64,000 nt of DNA from a virus: IMG/VR virus record IMGVR_UViG_3300030101_001745, positions 1 to 64,000 of that record. One strand, 5' to 3'. A program made the translations under genes and the position numbers. Positions within the stretch are counted from its first letter, which is position 1. Each line of letters starts with the position of its first letter. The notes below the pieces were generated by a model, which had not been told where the DNA came from, made no database searches, and saw nothing but the letters and a program-made list of their open reading frames with translations. This document shows, one piece after another, positions 53,007-61,159 of this stretch.

Positions 53007-53991
53007 CAGGATACCTCCAACACCTGCCAATACAATATCCTTGTGGTATTAGAACAGACTCGCAACCCGGAGCATGATACCCCTTCTGCACGATTCCCCT
53101 AACATATTTCTCACTTAGACCACGATTCCAATCAAGCCAGATACCCGGCTTCTCTGCTATTGTCTCCAATTCATCCATAACCATACTTACTATCTTCTCC
53201 TGTTGTGGTAGCCCGATGTGTCTCTCACCTATGCTTAGTAAATCTCTATACCATTGAATGAGATACACCCTAGCATAGTGACTAGGATTCTCAACTGTAA
53301 TGGCGTTCTGCAAGCATGGCAGGATAGGTAGGTTTGCCAGTTTGTCTGGCATTTCAATCTCGGTGTCTGATACACTAACTGGTTTGACTTTCGGCCAATC
53401 AATCAGTTTGCCACCATACACGAAGTCTTCCTGTACTTGTTTCTTCGCCATCTCAATGATAGTATCAACATTTGCCGTCTTATCCATATCTAGTGGAATA
53501 CAATAGTATCCATCACTACTTAGGTTGAGTGTGTTTGGTATCCTACGAAGTCTGGTGGTCTGAATGCCTGTCCTGTCTAACGTAGGATAATCCTTAGCCA
53601 ACTCGGTATAATACGCTTGAATGCTTCTGATATCATCTGCTCTCTTACCATAAGCGATGATGTGAAAACCTTTGCCAGAAAAGAATGGTCTGAACTTGAT
53701 ACCCTCGTCTTGAAACTTCTTACATACTCCACGGAAATCTCTGTGGGCATTATCCAATGGTTCACCGTGAGCATCAAAATCCAGAAACATCTTGTCTAGA
53801 ATAGCAGAACTATCTATCTTGGTATTGTCCGTGAACCTCTCAAACTCATACACGGTCATGTAGCAGTTCATTCTGCCATTGTTCATGTTCAACCATTTCA
53901 GATATTCTTCTCTACTCTTCACTAGTTTTCTTGGTATTTGCCTTGAGCCTTTGATGTGACTTCCGGCCCAAACTTCCCTTGGGTATCTCAT
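52999..53991 (-). CDS. Archaeo-eukaryotic primase with Fe-S-type C-terminal domain
   Basis: 330 residues. Catalytic core: FLDFDA with D71 and D73, SGKGFHI (105-111) and TLDRTGIQTTRLRR (D139, R147-R150), as in the small primase subunit PriS. The C-terminal half carries four Cys (226, 310, 320, 324) in the pattern of the iron-sulphur domain of PriL. So one chain seems to hold both functions: nucleotide transfer and product initiation. It would make primers for the split polymerase. ATG 53991 follows GGAGATGAT; longer frame to 54024 is less likely. Confidence 0.85.
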   Translation of the reverse strand: MRYPREVWAGSHIKGSRQIPRKLVKSREEYLKWLNMNNGRMNCYMTVYEFERFTDNTKIDSSAILDKMFLDFDAHGEPLDNAHRDFRGVCKKFQDEGIKFRPFFSGKGFHIIAYGKRADDIRSIQAYYTELAKDYPTLDRTGIQTTRLRRIPNTLNLSSDGYYCIPLDMDKTANVDTIIEMAKKQVQEDFVYGGKLIDWPKVKPVSVSDTEIEMPDKLANLPILPCLQNAITVENPSHYARVYLIQWYRDLLSIGERHIGLPQQEKIVSMVMDELETIAEKPGIWLDWNRGLSEKYVRGIVQKGYHAPGCESVLIPQGYCIGRCWRYPDE

Positions 53992-54250
53992 TCTTATCAT
54001 CTCCATTAAAATTAATATTTGCATTCATTAGTAATTCTTTGACTTCTATCGCTACGTCTTCCTTCAATCTGGTAATGAGGATTCTCTGAAAGTCCTCACC
54101 TATGTCCTGCCATACGAAATCTAATTTCTCCTTAGCAGACATATCTGTGTATATCCTTTCAGCGAACGTATCAACCAGAGCAGACATATCCTGCATCTCT
54201 GCAAAAGTCCATTGTTTTTCTTGTAGCATTTCTTCTATTCTATCTCTCAC
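53912..54250 (-). CDS. Helical protein upstream of the primase
   Basis: About 112 residues, nearly all helix and rich in Glu, Asp, Ile and Lys, with a basic C-terminal tail (KGSLGRKSHQRLKANTKK). GTG 54250 is preferred because GGAGTGAT lies just upstream; ATG 54265 is the alternative. The end overlaps the primase start by 80 bases in another frame. Might be a primase partner; unknown. Confidence 0.6.
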   Translation of the reverse strand: MRDRIEEMLQEKQWTFAEMQDMSALVDTFAERIYTDMSAKEKLDFVWQDIGEDFQRILITRLKEDVAIEVKELLMNANINFNGDDKNEIPKGSLGRKSHQRLKANTKKTSEE

Positions 54251-54381
54251 TATATCACTCCCCATATTTTTGCTATTAGTAATAGCGACAAGAGTATGTT
54301 TACTCCTGCGGCTATCGTTCTGAACAAGGCCATTCTAGCAAAACGGTCTTGACTCCAGTATTCCAATTCATCTCCATTCAT
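54250..54381 (-). CDS. Single-span membrane microprotein
   Basis: 43 residues: an acidic N-terminus, then a hydrophobic C-terminal span (about 25-42, AAGVNILLSLLLIAKIWG). ATG 54381 directly follows the zinc microprotein stop; GAGGAAGA is upstream. Too short for the usual gene callers. Function unknown. Confidence 0.55.
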   Translation of the reverse strand: MNGDELEYWSQDRFARMALFRTIAAGVNILLSLLLIAKIWGVI

Positions 54382-54498
54382 TCATTCTTCCTCTCTTATT
54401 TGTTCCTCTATGCATTTTCTACACCATCTATTTCCCATCATTATGAAATCATTACATGTCTCACATTTTACGGTGACTATGCCATTCAAACTAACCAT
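54382..54498 (-). CDS. Zinc-finger microprotein
   Basis: 38 residues with C12-x2-C15 and C26-x2-C29 and an acidic tail. ATG 54498 lies inside the polymerase C-terminal gene end, overlapping it by 13 bases. Likely translated by coupling. Confidence 0.55.
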   Translation of the reverse strand: MVSLNGIVTVKCETCNDFIMMGNRWCRKCIEEQIREEE

Positions 54499-55400
54499 TC
54501 CCCCAAGGCACTTTGATTTCTATCTTTCTTAATTGCCTGTAAGTCCCATTCCATTGCATGATAGATTGGTGTGGCTTTCTTTAGAACCGACTCTGCATAA
54601 TGTCTCCAATCTGGTTCATGCCATGACTCCGATAGTTCCTTCTCCGTTATGAAGGAGAAGTAGGATGGTCTTGTTGACCTACCAGAGAACGGATGTGTGT
54701 ATGTGGCGGGAGAGTGTGGGTCAATCCTAAAGTACAGATATGAATCTGTAATAGGTGTATCCGATATAGTATCGTGATACAATACACCCTCTATCCCAGA
54801 ACCGATGGTAGGTCGCTTTCCTTCTGATGTGACATAATCTGGTTTATCACAACACTCTCTTCCCATCTGCTTTCTCTCCATCAACTCATGAAGGGTAAAG
54901 TTACTCTTCCAACCGTTCTTCCTACAGTTGTTACAGATTACCTTGAACCTAGATTCTTTGTATCTCGTTCTTGTTAGAACATCGCTAACAGGAATCTTAC
55001 CTTTTAATACTGCATTGTAAAGACCATGTAGGTAATCAGTTACCTCTTCTTCACTACATGCATTGACCCACATGTTCAAGACTTGTGTTTGTGTCTCCTT
55101 ACCTAGTTTAGTGATAGACTGTCTCTTGGCAGTAAAACCAGTCATTGAGAACTCGTCTTCTTCAAGGAACTCCCCATCTTTCCAAGTAATCAACCCTGCG
55201 TTCCTGTTCTTTGTCACACCTACACCTAGAGTTTTGAAATACTTCTCAAACTCTAACTGTACAGGATGCTCATCCAAACCTAGAATGTTTGGAAACAACT
55301 TCTGTACTTCCTTGTTTATATGCTCTACTGCTTCCTTACCTTTCTCAACAGATTCACAATCTACATAGATGGAATCCGTGTGTCCATAAACTACCTTCAT
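54486..55400 (-). CDS. polB: Family-B DNA polymerase, C-terminal part (split)
   Basis: 304 residues starting MKVVYGHTDSIYV: the first residues are polymerase motif C (YGDTDS in most relatives, here YGHTDS with the catalytic TD kept). The rest is the remaining palm and thumb, including FTAKRQSITKLGKETQT and a Cys cluster near 156-185 (CNNC, CC). It must pair with the part at 55864-57543 to form an active enzyme. ATG 55400 has its own AAGGAGAGA site, so it is translated independently. No intein-like ends are seen. Confidence 0.88.
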   Translation of the reverse strand: MKVVYGHTDSIYVDCESVEKGKEAVEHINKEVQKLFPNILGLDEHPVQLEFEKYFKTLGVGVTKNRNAGLITWKDGEFLEEDEFSMTGFTAKRQSITKLGKETQTQVLNMWVNACSEEEVTDYLHGLYNAVLKGKIPVSDVLTRTRYKESRFKVICNNCRKNGWKSNFTLHELMERKQMGRECCDKPDYVTSEGKRPTIGSGIEGVLYHDTISDTPITDSYLYFRIDPHSPATYTHPFSGRSTRPSYFSFITEKELSESWHEPDWRHYAESVLKKATPIYHAMEWDLQAIKKDRNQSALGEWLV

Positions 55401-55633
55401 TATTCTCTCTCCTTGTAATTATCATGGTCTTTAGGTAACTTGTGTTGCCTTCTTTCCATCATGTTTCTAAGATAACCGCTAATGTTAGTGGCTCCTGTTC
55501 GGAAACGCTTCTCAGCAATCTTGTCTCCTTTCGGAACCATTTCGGCCATTAGGCCATCTAACCATGCTCTTCTTCCTACCCAATCTAATATTTCATATTC
55601 TACGTGTGCTACGCTTCTCGCTCTTCTTTCCAT
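55400..55633 (-). CDS. Small basic protein between the polymerase halves
   Basis: 77 residues, helical, with many Arg, Glu and Lys and a C-terminal basic segment. GGAATTGAT precedes ATG 55633. It overlaps both the zinc protein and the C-terminal polymerase gene. No homing endonuclease (HNH, GIY-YIG, LAGLIDADG) motif is visible. Unknown. Confidence 0.6.
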   Translation of the reverse strand: MERRARSVAHVEYEILDWVGRRAWLDGLMAEMVPKGDKIAEKRFRTGATNISGYLRNMMERRQHKLPKDHDNYKERE

Positions 55634-55812
55634 TTTATCAATTCCTTTTTTATTTTCATAATCATTTTTTCATCTAAATGTGGGAATGGATTCACCATTC
55701 TCAGATAGTCGTGTAGCCAATGTCCGATACATACTTTGCACACGAAACCATGTTCCGTCATACAACCCTCGGACTCTACATGACATACCGTACATCTAGC
55801 CACCTCTCCCAT
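55609..55812 (-). CDS. Zinc-finger protein between the polymerase halves
   Basis: 67 residues with C7-x2-C10, C17 and C25-x2-C28 followed by a His, plus a charged helical C-terminus. ATG 55812 has GGAGGAAG upstream. Might mediate contact between the polymerase parts; that is speculation. Unknown family. Confidence 0.62.
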   Translation of the reverse strand: MGEVARCTVCHVESEGCMTEHGFVCKVCIGHWLHDYLRMVNPFPHLDEKMIMKIKKELIKWKEEREA

Positions 55813-55867
55813 GTCGCTTCCTCCATGCTTTCCTCGCTTTGAAGTAAGACTCCCAAGTTTGGCTCAT
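55796..55867 (-). CDS. Very short basic ORF after polymerase N-part
   Basis: 23 residues (MSQTWESYFKARKAWRKRHG and three more). Its ATG overlaps the polymerase N-part stop (ATGA), and GAGGCGAT sits four bases upstream, the same signal that precedes the polymerase gene itself. Possibly a real microprotein or just a coupling leader. Confidence 0.4.
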   Translation of the reverse strand: MSQTWESYFKARKAWRKRHGRGG

Positions 55868-57543
55868 TCGTATCGCCTCGCTTGGTAGGCCGCTTCTCTA
55901 ATTGCTTCTCTAGCACTAGCAGTAATTGCCTCTGCTAATTCGATATCACACCAACCGTATCCTTGGAATCCAACAATCCCATAGAACGAAGCCATTAATC
56001 TCTTGACCGCTAGTTGGTTGTTGTTCCACATAACGTACTCGGATTTGTCAGATGCATTTTTCATATTCACCTTGTACTCATTCCTCAACTTCTTCAATCC
56101 CAAAAGAGAACGTGGCAGAAGTCCTAAGTCATCCGTCTTGAAGTATCTCATATTCGTGTGAGTTGATTCACTGAAATCCTTGGGAGTGCTGATATTTACT
56201 GCAAACTCAGTTGGTACTCTCGATTTTGTCTCCCACGAAATGTTTCTTGCAATCATCATGCTCGGATACAGACCCGCGAAGTCAAATGCGGCTACACCGA
56301 AATGTAGCCCATTTGTGCCTTCACTAAGCGGGTCATATACCATCGCCCCATCATATGACCTAGACTCTCCTTTCTTGCCTGTAGGAGCCTTCCAAGAAGC
56401 ATTACGCATGAAGTAAATTCCTGCCATCTTAGTCGCATGATGACATGCATCATACGGTGCTTTCAGAAGTCTCTGTAGAGATAGTATTGCTTCCGTGATG
56501 TGATTGGTAGTATCTAGTTCAACTAGCAATTCTACGTCTATCCTAGCATACTCCAGATAGACATCTGAATCCTCCAACCAAGCCCTAGCAAAGAATTCGT
56601 TCTTGTCTGGAAACCTATTACTCACTAGTTTCTTCTTTCCAAGAACGGTTTCACCTATGTAGTCAAGTGCCATTGAAGGCAATGTTCCTCTCTGAGAATC
56701 CAACCATTGTCTTTCAAACGCCGCATCTAGAGCAACACATATCCTACCCTTGATTGGTTGGTATGTAGGTGAGTAACTGTTCACCTTTCTCTTATCCATA
56801 GCGACTTGCTTTGTCTTCTTATCCCAATACACTCCACTAACTTCATCACAAGGAGAAAGCAGTTGAGCATCTAACTTGTTATGGATGAGCCTCTCAATCA
56901 ACTTAGGCAGGTCGAACTTCCAACCGAACCAAGAGATAAGCATGTCTGGGTCATGGAAGATGATATCGCTAAGGAAAGCCTGTAGCATCTTCTTCTCAGA
57001 AGAATAAAACTTCGCACCTTGTCCTAGCCCATCTGTGTCTCTACCATCTGGATACCAAACATATGTCTTGTACCAATTGTCATAACTGTCGTATGTAGCA
57101 ATACAAGTAATCGCGCCGTCATGTTCTCCACCTTGCATCCATTCCATATCCCAATACAACTTTCTCATTTCATACTCTGGAAAGAAATCCGGGTTCTCTA
57201 TAGCATACCTGTGATGATGTGCAACATCTCCTTCGTATGTGTCAATATTGTTTCTGTCAAACCAGTTTCTCATCAACTTAGCATAGTGTGGTTTTGGTGG
57301 TGACCAAGAAACTTGCTTTAGTCTATCACCGTCAAGATTGACGAAATCAGTCTTCTCGTATGATGGCTTCAATGTGAAACTACCATAGGCATCTCTACCC
57401 TTGCACTCATTCATCTCAACCTCACTATCCTTGATGTAGAACCTAGGCTTGAATTCATCGAAGGATACTTCCTTCGTCTGAACCTTCTTGTATTCATCTC
57501 TCCATCTAAGCAGTATTCCCTTTGTCGTAGTATCAATAATCAT
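55864..57543 (-). CDS. polB: Family-B DNA polymerase, N-terminal part (split)
   Basis: 559 residues. 3'-5' proofreading exonuclease motifs: WDMEW (D132, E134), SWFGWKFD (D211), YARID (D336). Polymerase motif A DFAGLYPS at 421-428 and motif B K514 with SFYG at 519-522. It ends about 37 residues after motif B, so motif C is absent; that lies in the gene at 54486. ATG 57543 follows GAGGCGAT. The PCNA-like gene is directly upstream. Together the two parts form the replicative polymerase. No frameshift or intein explains the split. Confidence 0.92.
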   Translation of the reverse strand: MIIDTTTKGILLRWRDEYKKVQTKEVSFDEFKPRFYIKDSEVEMNECKGRDAYGSFTLKPSYEKTDFVNLDGDRLKQVSWSPPKPHYAKLMRNWFDRNNIDTYEGDVAHHHRYAIENPDFFPEYEMRKLYWDMEWMQGGEHDGAITCIATYDSYDNWYKTYVWYPDGRDTDGLGQGAKFYSSEKKMLQAFLSDIIFHDPDMLISWFGWKFDLPKLIERLIHNKLDAQLLSPCDEVSGVYWDKKTKQVAMDKRKVNSYSPTYQPIKGRICVALDAAFERQWLDSQRGTLPSMALDYIGETVLGKKKLVSNRFPDKNEFFARAWLEDSDVYLEYARIDVELLVELDTTNHITEAILSLQRLLKAPYDACHHATKMAGIYFMRNASWKAPTGKKGESRSYDGAMVYDPLSEGTNGLHFGVAAFDFAGLYPSMMIARNISWETKSRVPTEFAVNISTPKDFSESTHTNMRYFKTDDLGLLPRSLLGLKKLRNEYKVNMKNASDKSEYVMWNNNQLAVKRLMASFYGIVGFQGYGWCDIELAEAITASAREAIREAAYQARRYE

Positions 57544-57544
57544 T

Positions 57545-58312
57545 CTATCGCCTCAAGTAAGGTGCTTTGACCAACAAAGAGTTAGCAGTAGTTATGATAA
57601 CCGGAGAGTCATCTCGCAAATAAAGAGTCACATAGTTGTCGCTTCCCAGAAACTTGGTAATGTTACCAGTAAACTCAACAGATGCACCATCACCACTTGA
57701 CTCAGCAACGAGTATGTCAGCAGTAAATCCGTCTGTCATACTACGTTGACTCGATAGGGTCAAGGACTCACCATCAAAGACAAACTTGTATCTAGCCAAG
57801 TTAGTGACATCACAACCCTTCACCGCATTGAGCAACTCCGTGGTTGGTATCTTCACCATGTTGTCATACTTGGTCTTACCAAACGTGGGGTAGTCTTCTT
57901 CTGAAAGGATTGCATCAAACCTCTCCCTAACTAGATTCACCATAGTGATTGCCGGATGCTCTACGACAACAGGTAACTTAGCCTTACTGTTACCATCGTC
58001 TAGAGTCACAAAGCCATCAACCGACATGGTGACATCATCCTCAAAGGGACTCAGATACTTACCCAACTTGGTGATATCCAACACACACGTTCCGTCTAGC
58101 GAATCACCATCCTCTTGCAATATACTATCTTTAATAATACAAGCAGTAGTGTTGTCACCATTGGTTAGTATTGTCTGACCATTCACCACTTCGATGTGAA
58201 CGTAGTTGGATAGTACGCCATTCTTTGCAGACTCACCATCGTAATACTTTCCTCTCATCTCTACTCTATCTAACATTTCATTAAATTCATTCTTCTTCAT
58301 TTCTATTCTCAT
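57545..58312 (-). CDS. PCNA-like sliding clamp
   Basis: 255 residues, two-domain alternating strand/helix layout with acidic faces. It ends in a hydrophobic strand and Arg pair (SLLVKAPYLRR), as clamps do. Size matches PCNA (about 250). Directly upstream of the polymerase and in a module with an RFC-like loader. It would ring the DNA and hold the polymerase. Sequence motifs of PCNA are weak, so context carries much of the call. ATG 58312 has GAGGAATA upstream. Confidence 0.78.
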   Translation of the reverse strand: MRIEMKKNEFNEMLDRVEMRGKYYDGESAKNGVLSNYVHIEVVNGQTILTNGDNTTACIIKDSILQEDGDSLDGTCVLDITKLGKYLSPFEDDVTMSVDGFVTLDDGNSKAKLPVVVEHPAITMVNLVRERFDAILSEEDYPTFGKTKYDNMVKIPTTELLNAVKGCDVTNLARYKFVFDGESLTLSSQRSMTDGFTADILVAESSGDGASVEFTGNITKFLGSDNYVTLYLRDDSPVIITTANSLLVKAPYLRR

Positions 58313-58448
58313 TTTTATTCCTCAAATATTCTTCATATTCTCCTTCCAATGTTCCCCAATCCTCACATTCGGAACATACTGTAGCACCATAATAGCACAG
58401 GTTCTCATGACAAACCGTACATTCAACTGCGTGTCTATTCTTCCCCAT
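58287..58448 (-). CDS. Zinc-finger microprotein
   Basis: 53 residues with C10-x2-C13, C18 and C25-x2-C28, then a Glu/Asn-rich tail. Its end overlaps the clamp gene start by 26 bases, and its start overlaps the upstream gene. Possibly a regulator or structural partner of the clamp; unknown. Confidence 0.58.
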   Translation of the reverse strand: MGKNRHAVECTVCHENLCYYGATVCSECEDWGTLEGEYEEYLRNKNENRNEEE

Positions 58449-58716
58449 GATTCATCGCCTCATATCTTGCAAGTCGTTGCTCTAACTCAAACTTACCAAA
58501 CTCTATCACAGACCGTAGAGATGTCTCAAACTTCTCATCTCCGAACAGGCTTGCCATTCTGTAGGGTATCACTATCAAACAGTCACATGCATCACAACAT
58601 CTACCATCAGCAACAGGTTGAGCATTGTTTCCATGTGTCCAATACACCTTACCATTGTGGCTTCTGTGTTCTATGTCTTTCTTACAAAGAACACATTGTA
58701 TAACTTCCTCACTCAT
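58435..58716 (-). CDS. Zinc-binding protein of a phage type
   Basis: About 93 residues. N-terminal CVLCKKDIEHRSHNGKVYW, then NNAQPVADGRCCDACD with further Cys, then a helical C-terminus. This Cys layout and the GxVYW ... NAxPV pattern are familiar from small proteins in marine phages. ATG 58716 overlaps the Cas4-like gene stop. Function unknown, probably nucleic-acid-binding. Confidence 0.68.
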   Translation of the reverse strand: MSEEVIQCVLCKKDIEHRSHNGKVYWTHGNNAQPVADGRCCDACDCLIVIPYRMASLFGDEKFETSLRSVIEFGKFELEQRLARYEAMNHGEE

Positions 58717-59579
58717 ACCCATCCCGCCATACTAGCAGTAGGACATATGCTGAAATAACTGCAACTAGCACAAGACCTTTCGTTGTACTTACCTTCAAAG
58801 GCATTATTCTCGTAAGCATGTACCAAGTTGGCGATGCCTTTCAACATAGCACTCTCACTAATCTTCTTCACCTTCTCCACTTGGATATGGTTTGCTACGG
58901 GAAAGTACCAACCCCAATGGGTCATCTCATATTGTGGGTCTATGCCCTTTTCTCTAAGGTGAGCATCAGTTGATTCATCAAATAGCAACTTGTAGAATGC
59001 CATTTCCTTTCTCATACCTGTAGCCTTATGTTTGCCCCATGCACCTGTTTTCAACTCCATGGGAATGTAACCACCTTCACTGAAATACAACCTGTCGATT
59101 ATACCTTGCAGGTGAACCAGATAGTTTCTCTTTAACTCAACATGGTCAAAGGCACTAGCCCTAACTAGAAACTCAGCATCCAACATTACTTCATTTAAGA
59201 CTGGTAGGAAATCCTCAGTTTCTCCTTCATCCTTAGCATCCATCAAACGATTAGCATCGAAACATGCCATCGAATAGTAGACATCTGTGTAGTCATCTAT
59301 TGGATAGAGACTGTAGTTGTATGCTATCAATTCCTCTAGTGTCTCCATACTCTCTGCCTTCTTCAAGTCGTAGACGTTGAAGTAATCCTCTCTGGCATTG
59401 TGTATGATAGTCCCTTTGGTCATAGCCTCAGTAGTATCCTGTGGTAGTCTCTCTCGATAGTTGAAGTGATATTTCTGTGGACACCAGTTGTATGAGCCTT
59501 GCGAAGATTTTGTTATCTTCAATATAGGCCCATCTGGATACTCATCTACCTTCCAATCATATGTGAATTCTCTCATCAT
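58713..59579 (-). CDS. Cas4-like RecB-family nuclease with Fe-S cluster
   Basis: 288 residues of the PD-(D/E)XK fold: H60, D162 in GIIDRLY, E175 and K177 in MELKTG. Four Cys typical of Cas4/AddB-type iron-sulphur sites: C33 near the N-terminus and C270, C273, C279 near the C-terminus. Such enzymes trim DNA ends for recombination or end processing. No CRISPR array or other cas genes are near, so it is part of viral DNA replication/recombination, as in several archaeal viruses. Confidence 0.85.
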   Translation of the reverse strand: MMREFTYDWKVDEYPDGPILKITKSSQGSYNWCPQKYHFNYRERLPQDTTEAMTKGTIIHNAREDYFNVYDLKKAESMETLEELIAYNYSLYPIDDYTDVYYSMACFDANRLMDAKDEGETEDFLPVLNEVMLDAEFLVRASAFDHVELKRNYLVHLQGIIDRLYFSEGGYIPMELKTGAWGKHKATGMRKEMAFYKLLFDESTDAHLREKGIDPQYEMTHWGWYFPVANHIQVEKVKKISESAMLKGIANLVHAYENNAFEGKYNERSCASCSYFSICPTASMAGWV

Positions 59580-59839
59580 TCTTTCAAGTCTCCTATGGGG
59601 TTATTCTTCTTCATTCCATACCACCCTTCTGTTACGAAGGGCAGACCCATATACTCAGCATAGTGCTTCTCTGTGCAGAAACCTCTGATGCCTACAGGCG
59701 TATCTTCAACGTAGAAGGTAGCAGGTTCATCGCACAATGCACAAGTGAACACTTCTCTATGTCTGAATTCAGCCAACTTACTTTTTGAAAGACCTATGAT
59801 TACTTTAGCACCTGTTGGGTCTGCCCTTCCATACTTCAT
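59576..59839 (-). CDS. Zinc-binding small protein
   Basis: 87 residues with CALCDEPATFYVED, then GFCTEKHYAEYMG, a Cys2...Cys-His zinc site, and a charged C-terminus. Overlaps the Cas4-like gene by four bases. Unknown. Confidence 0.65.
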   Translation of the reverse strand: MKYGRADPTGAKVIIGLSKSKLAEFRHREVFTCALCDEPATFYVEDTPVGIRGFCTEKHYAEYMGLPFVTEGWYGMKKNNPIGDLKE

Positions 59840-60019
59840 CTAAAGCACCTCGTAGAGCAGTATGACATTCACCAATATAGAAATCCAACATGCAGTCTTC
59901 CAGAAACCCTCTCTTTTGATGTGGAAGTTGTGCATCCACATAACTAAGTCATTGGCTTCCTTGTCCTTGGCCTTGTAGTATTCCTCATCCGTTTCGTAAT
60001 GATATCTCTTGACTGACAT
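59840..60019 (-). CDS. Single-span membrane protein
   Basis: 59 residues. The N-terminal 40 are charged helix, the C-terminal 18 (WKTACWISILVNVILLYEVL) are hydrophobic: a tail-anchored layout. Start overlaps the ATPase stop. It could tether replication proteins to the membrane; speculation. Confidence 0.58.
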   Translation of the reverse strand: MSVKRYHYETDEEYYKAKDKEANDLVMWMHNFHIKREGFWKTACWISILVNVILLYEVL

Positions 60020-60897
60020 CAGAACCTACCTTCCACAAACGGGGGGAACCCGAACCATTCGTTTTCCTTCTCCCCAGAGTTGACCTTGAAGGTTTCCCAA
60101 GTCTTACCAACTGCTGAAGGATTGGTCTTGCAATCTCTTAAGATAGCCTTGTAGGACACATCGTTTCCAAGAGTTACCTTCTCGCACCATACAGTCTGTA
60201 GCATTCTCTGTGGTGTGTTCTTGTGCCAATCTGCTTCCCAATGTGTTGGGCCTTCGCTTAGATTAGCACTACCATAGATAGGCTTCAGGTGTGTGATGAT
60301 GAACCTATGTGTATCTAGGTTCATGAATGTATCTTGTATTCTCTTGTAGATATCATTTCTTACCTTCCATTGGAAAGGTTTCACAGTCAGATTGATTGTA
60401 TCTCTAATGATGTCCTGTCTGTCTTGGTTCATGTTCACCAATGCTTCTCGCATTATGTCTCCAGAACCATCGTACACCTTGTCCATACCATCTATTGCAA
60501 CTGCCTTTACCTTGCCTTTCTCAATCTCTTCCTTGGTTTCATCTAGCCATGCTAGAGCATTCTCAAAGGTTTCATTCCAATCATACGTTCCATCTGCTCT
60601 CAGAACATTAGGAACGTAGATGTCTATTCCTTCATCTCTATCATGAGCAGAATCCCATGTAGCCAAAGCACCGTCATCGAAGTCAAGTACACGAACCGTG
60701 TACCCATCTTTCTTCTCCTGTTCGCTTCTGCAATCTAGAACGATACCTGTCTTGGTAGTCTTGGGATGCCCAAGGACTGCACAGAGAAGAAACTCATTGT
60801 CTCTCCTTTGTCTAGCAAGTCTCTGTTGCCTTATTGCTTCTCTTCGTTCTTCATAAGATATCCTATCTTCTTTCTTGTTCGTTGTATTCCATGCCAT
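60019..60897 (-). CDS. RecA/Sak4-like ATPase
   Basis: 292 residues, single RecA-type domain. P-loop GHPKTTKTG at 43-51 has T in place of the usual G before K, and Walker B is VKAVAIDGMDKV. A later stretch (HRFIITHLKPIYG) fits the RecA fold. Resembles AAA_24/Sak4-like single-strand annealing ATPases of tailed viruses more than full RadA. Likely helps recombination or strand annealing with the RPA-like protein. ATG 60897 is preferred because GGTGAT is upstream. Confidence 0.75.
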   Translation of the reverse strand: MAWNTTNKKEDRISYEERREAIRQQRLARQRRDNEFLLCAVLGHPKTTKTGIVLDCRSEQEKKDGYTVRVLDFDDGALATWDSAHDRDEGIDIYVPNVLRADGTYDWNETFENALAWLDETKEEIEKGKVKAVAIDGMDKVYDGSGDIMREALVNMNQDRQDIIRDTINLTVKPFQWKVRNDIYKRIQDTFMNLDTHRFIITHLKPIYGSANLSEGPTHWEADWHKNTPQRMLQTVWCEKVTLGNDVSYKAILRDCKTNPSAVGKTWETFKVNSGEKENEWFGFPPFVEGRF

Positions 60898-61159
60898 CAT
60901 TATCACCATTTTCATATTGTACCTTATCATTTCCTGTTATCTTTAGGAGTTTATTTAGTCCTTCATAGGACACTCTGAGCCTTATCTCCTTACCAGACAT
61001 GGTATGGAGTTTAACCCAGAACTCACCAGTTTCGTGGTTCTTCTTCCAAGTAGTGAAGTCAACGTTGTTCACAGGGACAGAATAACTGCCCCCATGAATT
61101 ACGTGGTCACCGCTTCCCATTGATGAGATTGTGAATGAGGGATAATATCCCTTACTCAC
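60863..61159 (-). CDS. Small beta-rich protein
   Basis: 98 residues, several strands (WVKLHTMSGKEIRLRVSY) and a C-terminal acidic/Asn-rich tail. Lies between the RPA-like and RecA-like genes with overlaps on both sides, so probably linked to single-strand DNA handling. No family recognised. Confidence 0.62.
   Translation of the reverse strand: MSKGYYPSFTISSMGSGDHVIHGGSYSVPVNNVDFTTWKKNHETGEFWVKLHTMSGKEIRLRVSYEGLNKLLKITGNDKVQYENGDNDGMEYNEQERR

Noticed and set aside
55400-55867. Homing endonuclease between the polymerase parts
   Set aside because: None of the three small frames shows HNH, GIY-YIG, LAGLIDADG or PD-(D/E)XK motifs.
54486-57543. Split intein as the explanation for the split polymerase
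   Set aside because: The N-part ends REAAYQARRYE and the C-part begins MKVVYGHTDS, without intein-type Cys/Ser start blocks or the HN-C/S/T end block.
58713-59579. Cas4-like gene as evidence for a CRISPR-Cas locus
   Set aside because: No repeats, cas1, cas2 or effector genes are present; viral Cas4-like nucleases are common in replication modules.
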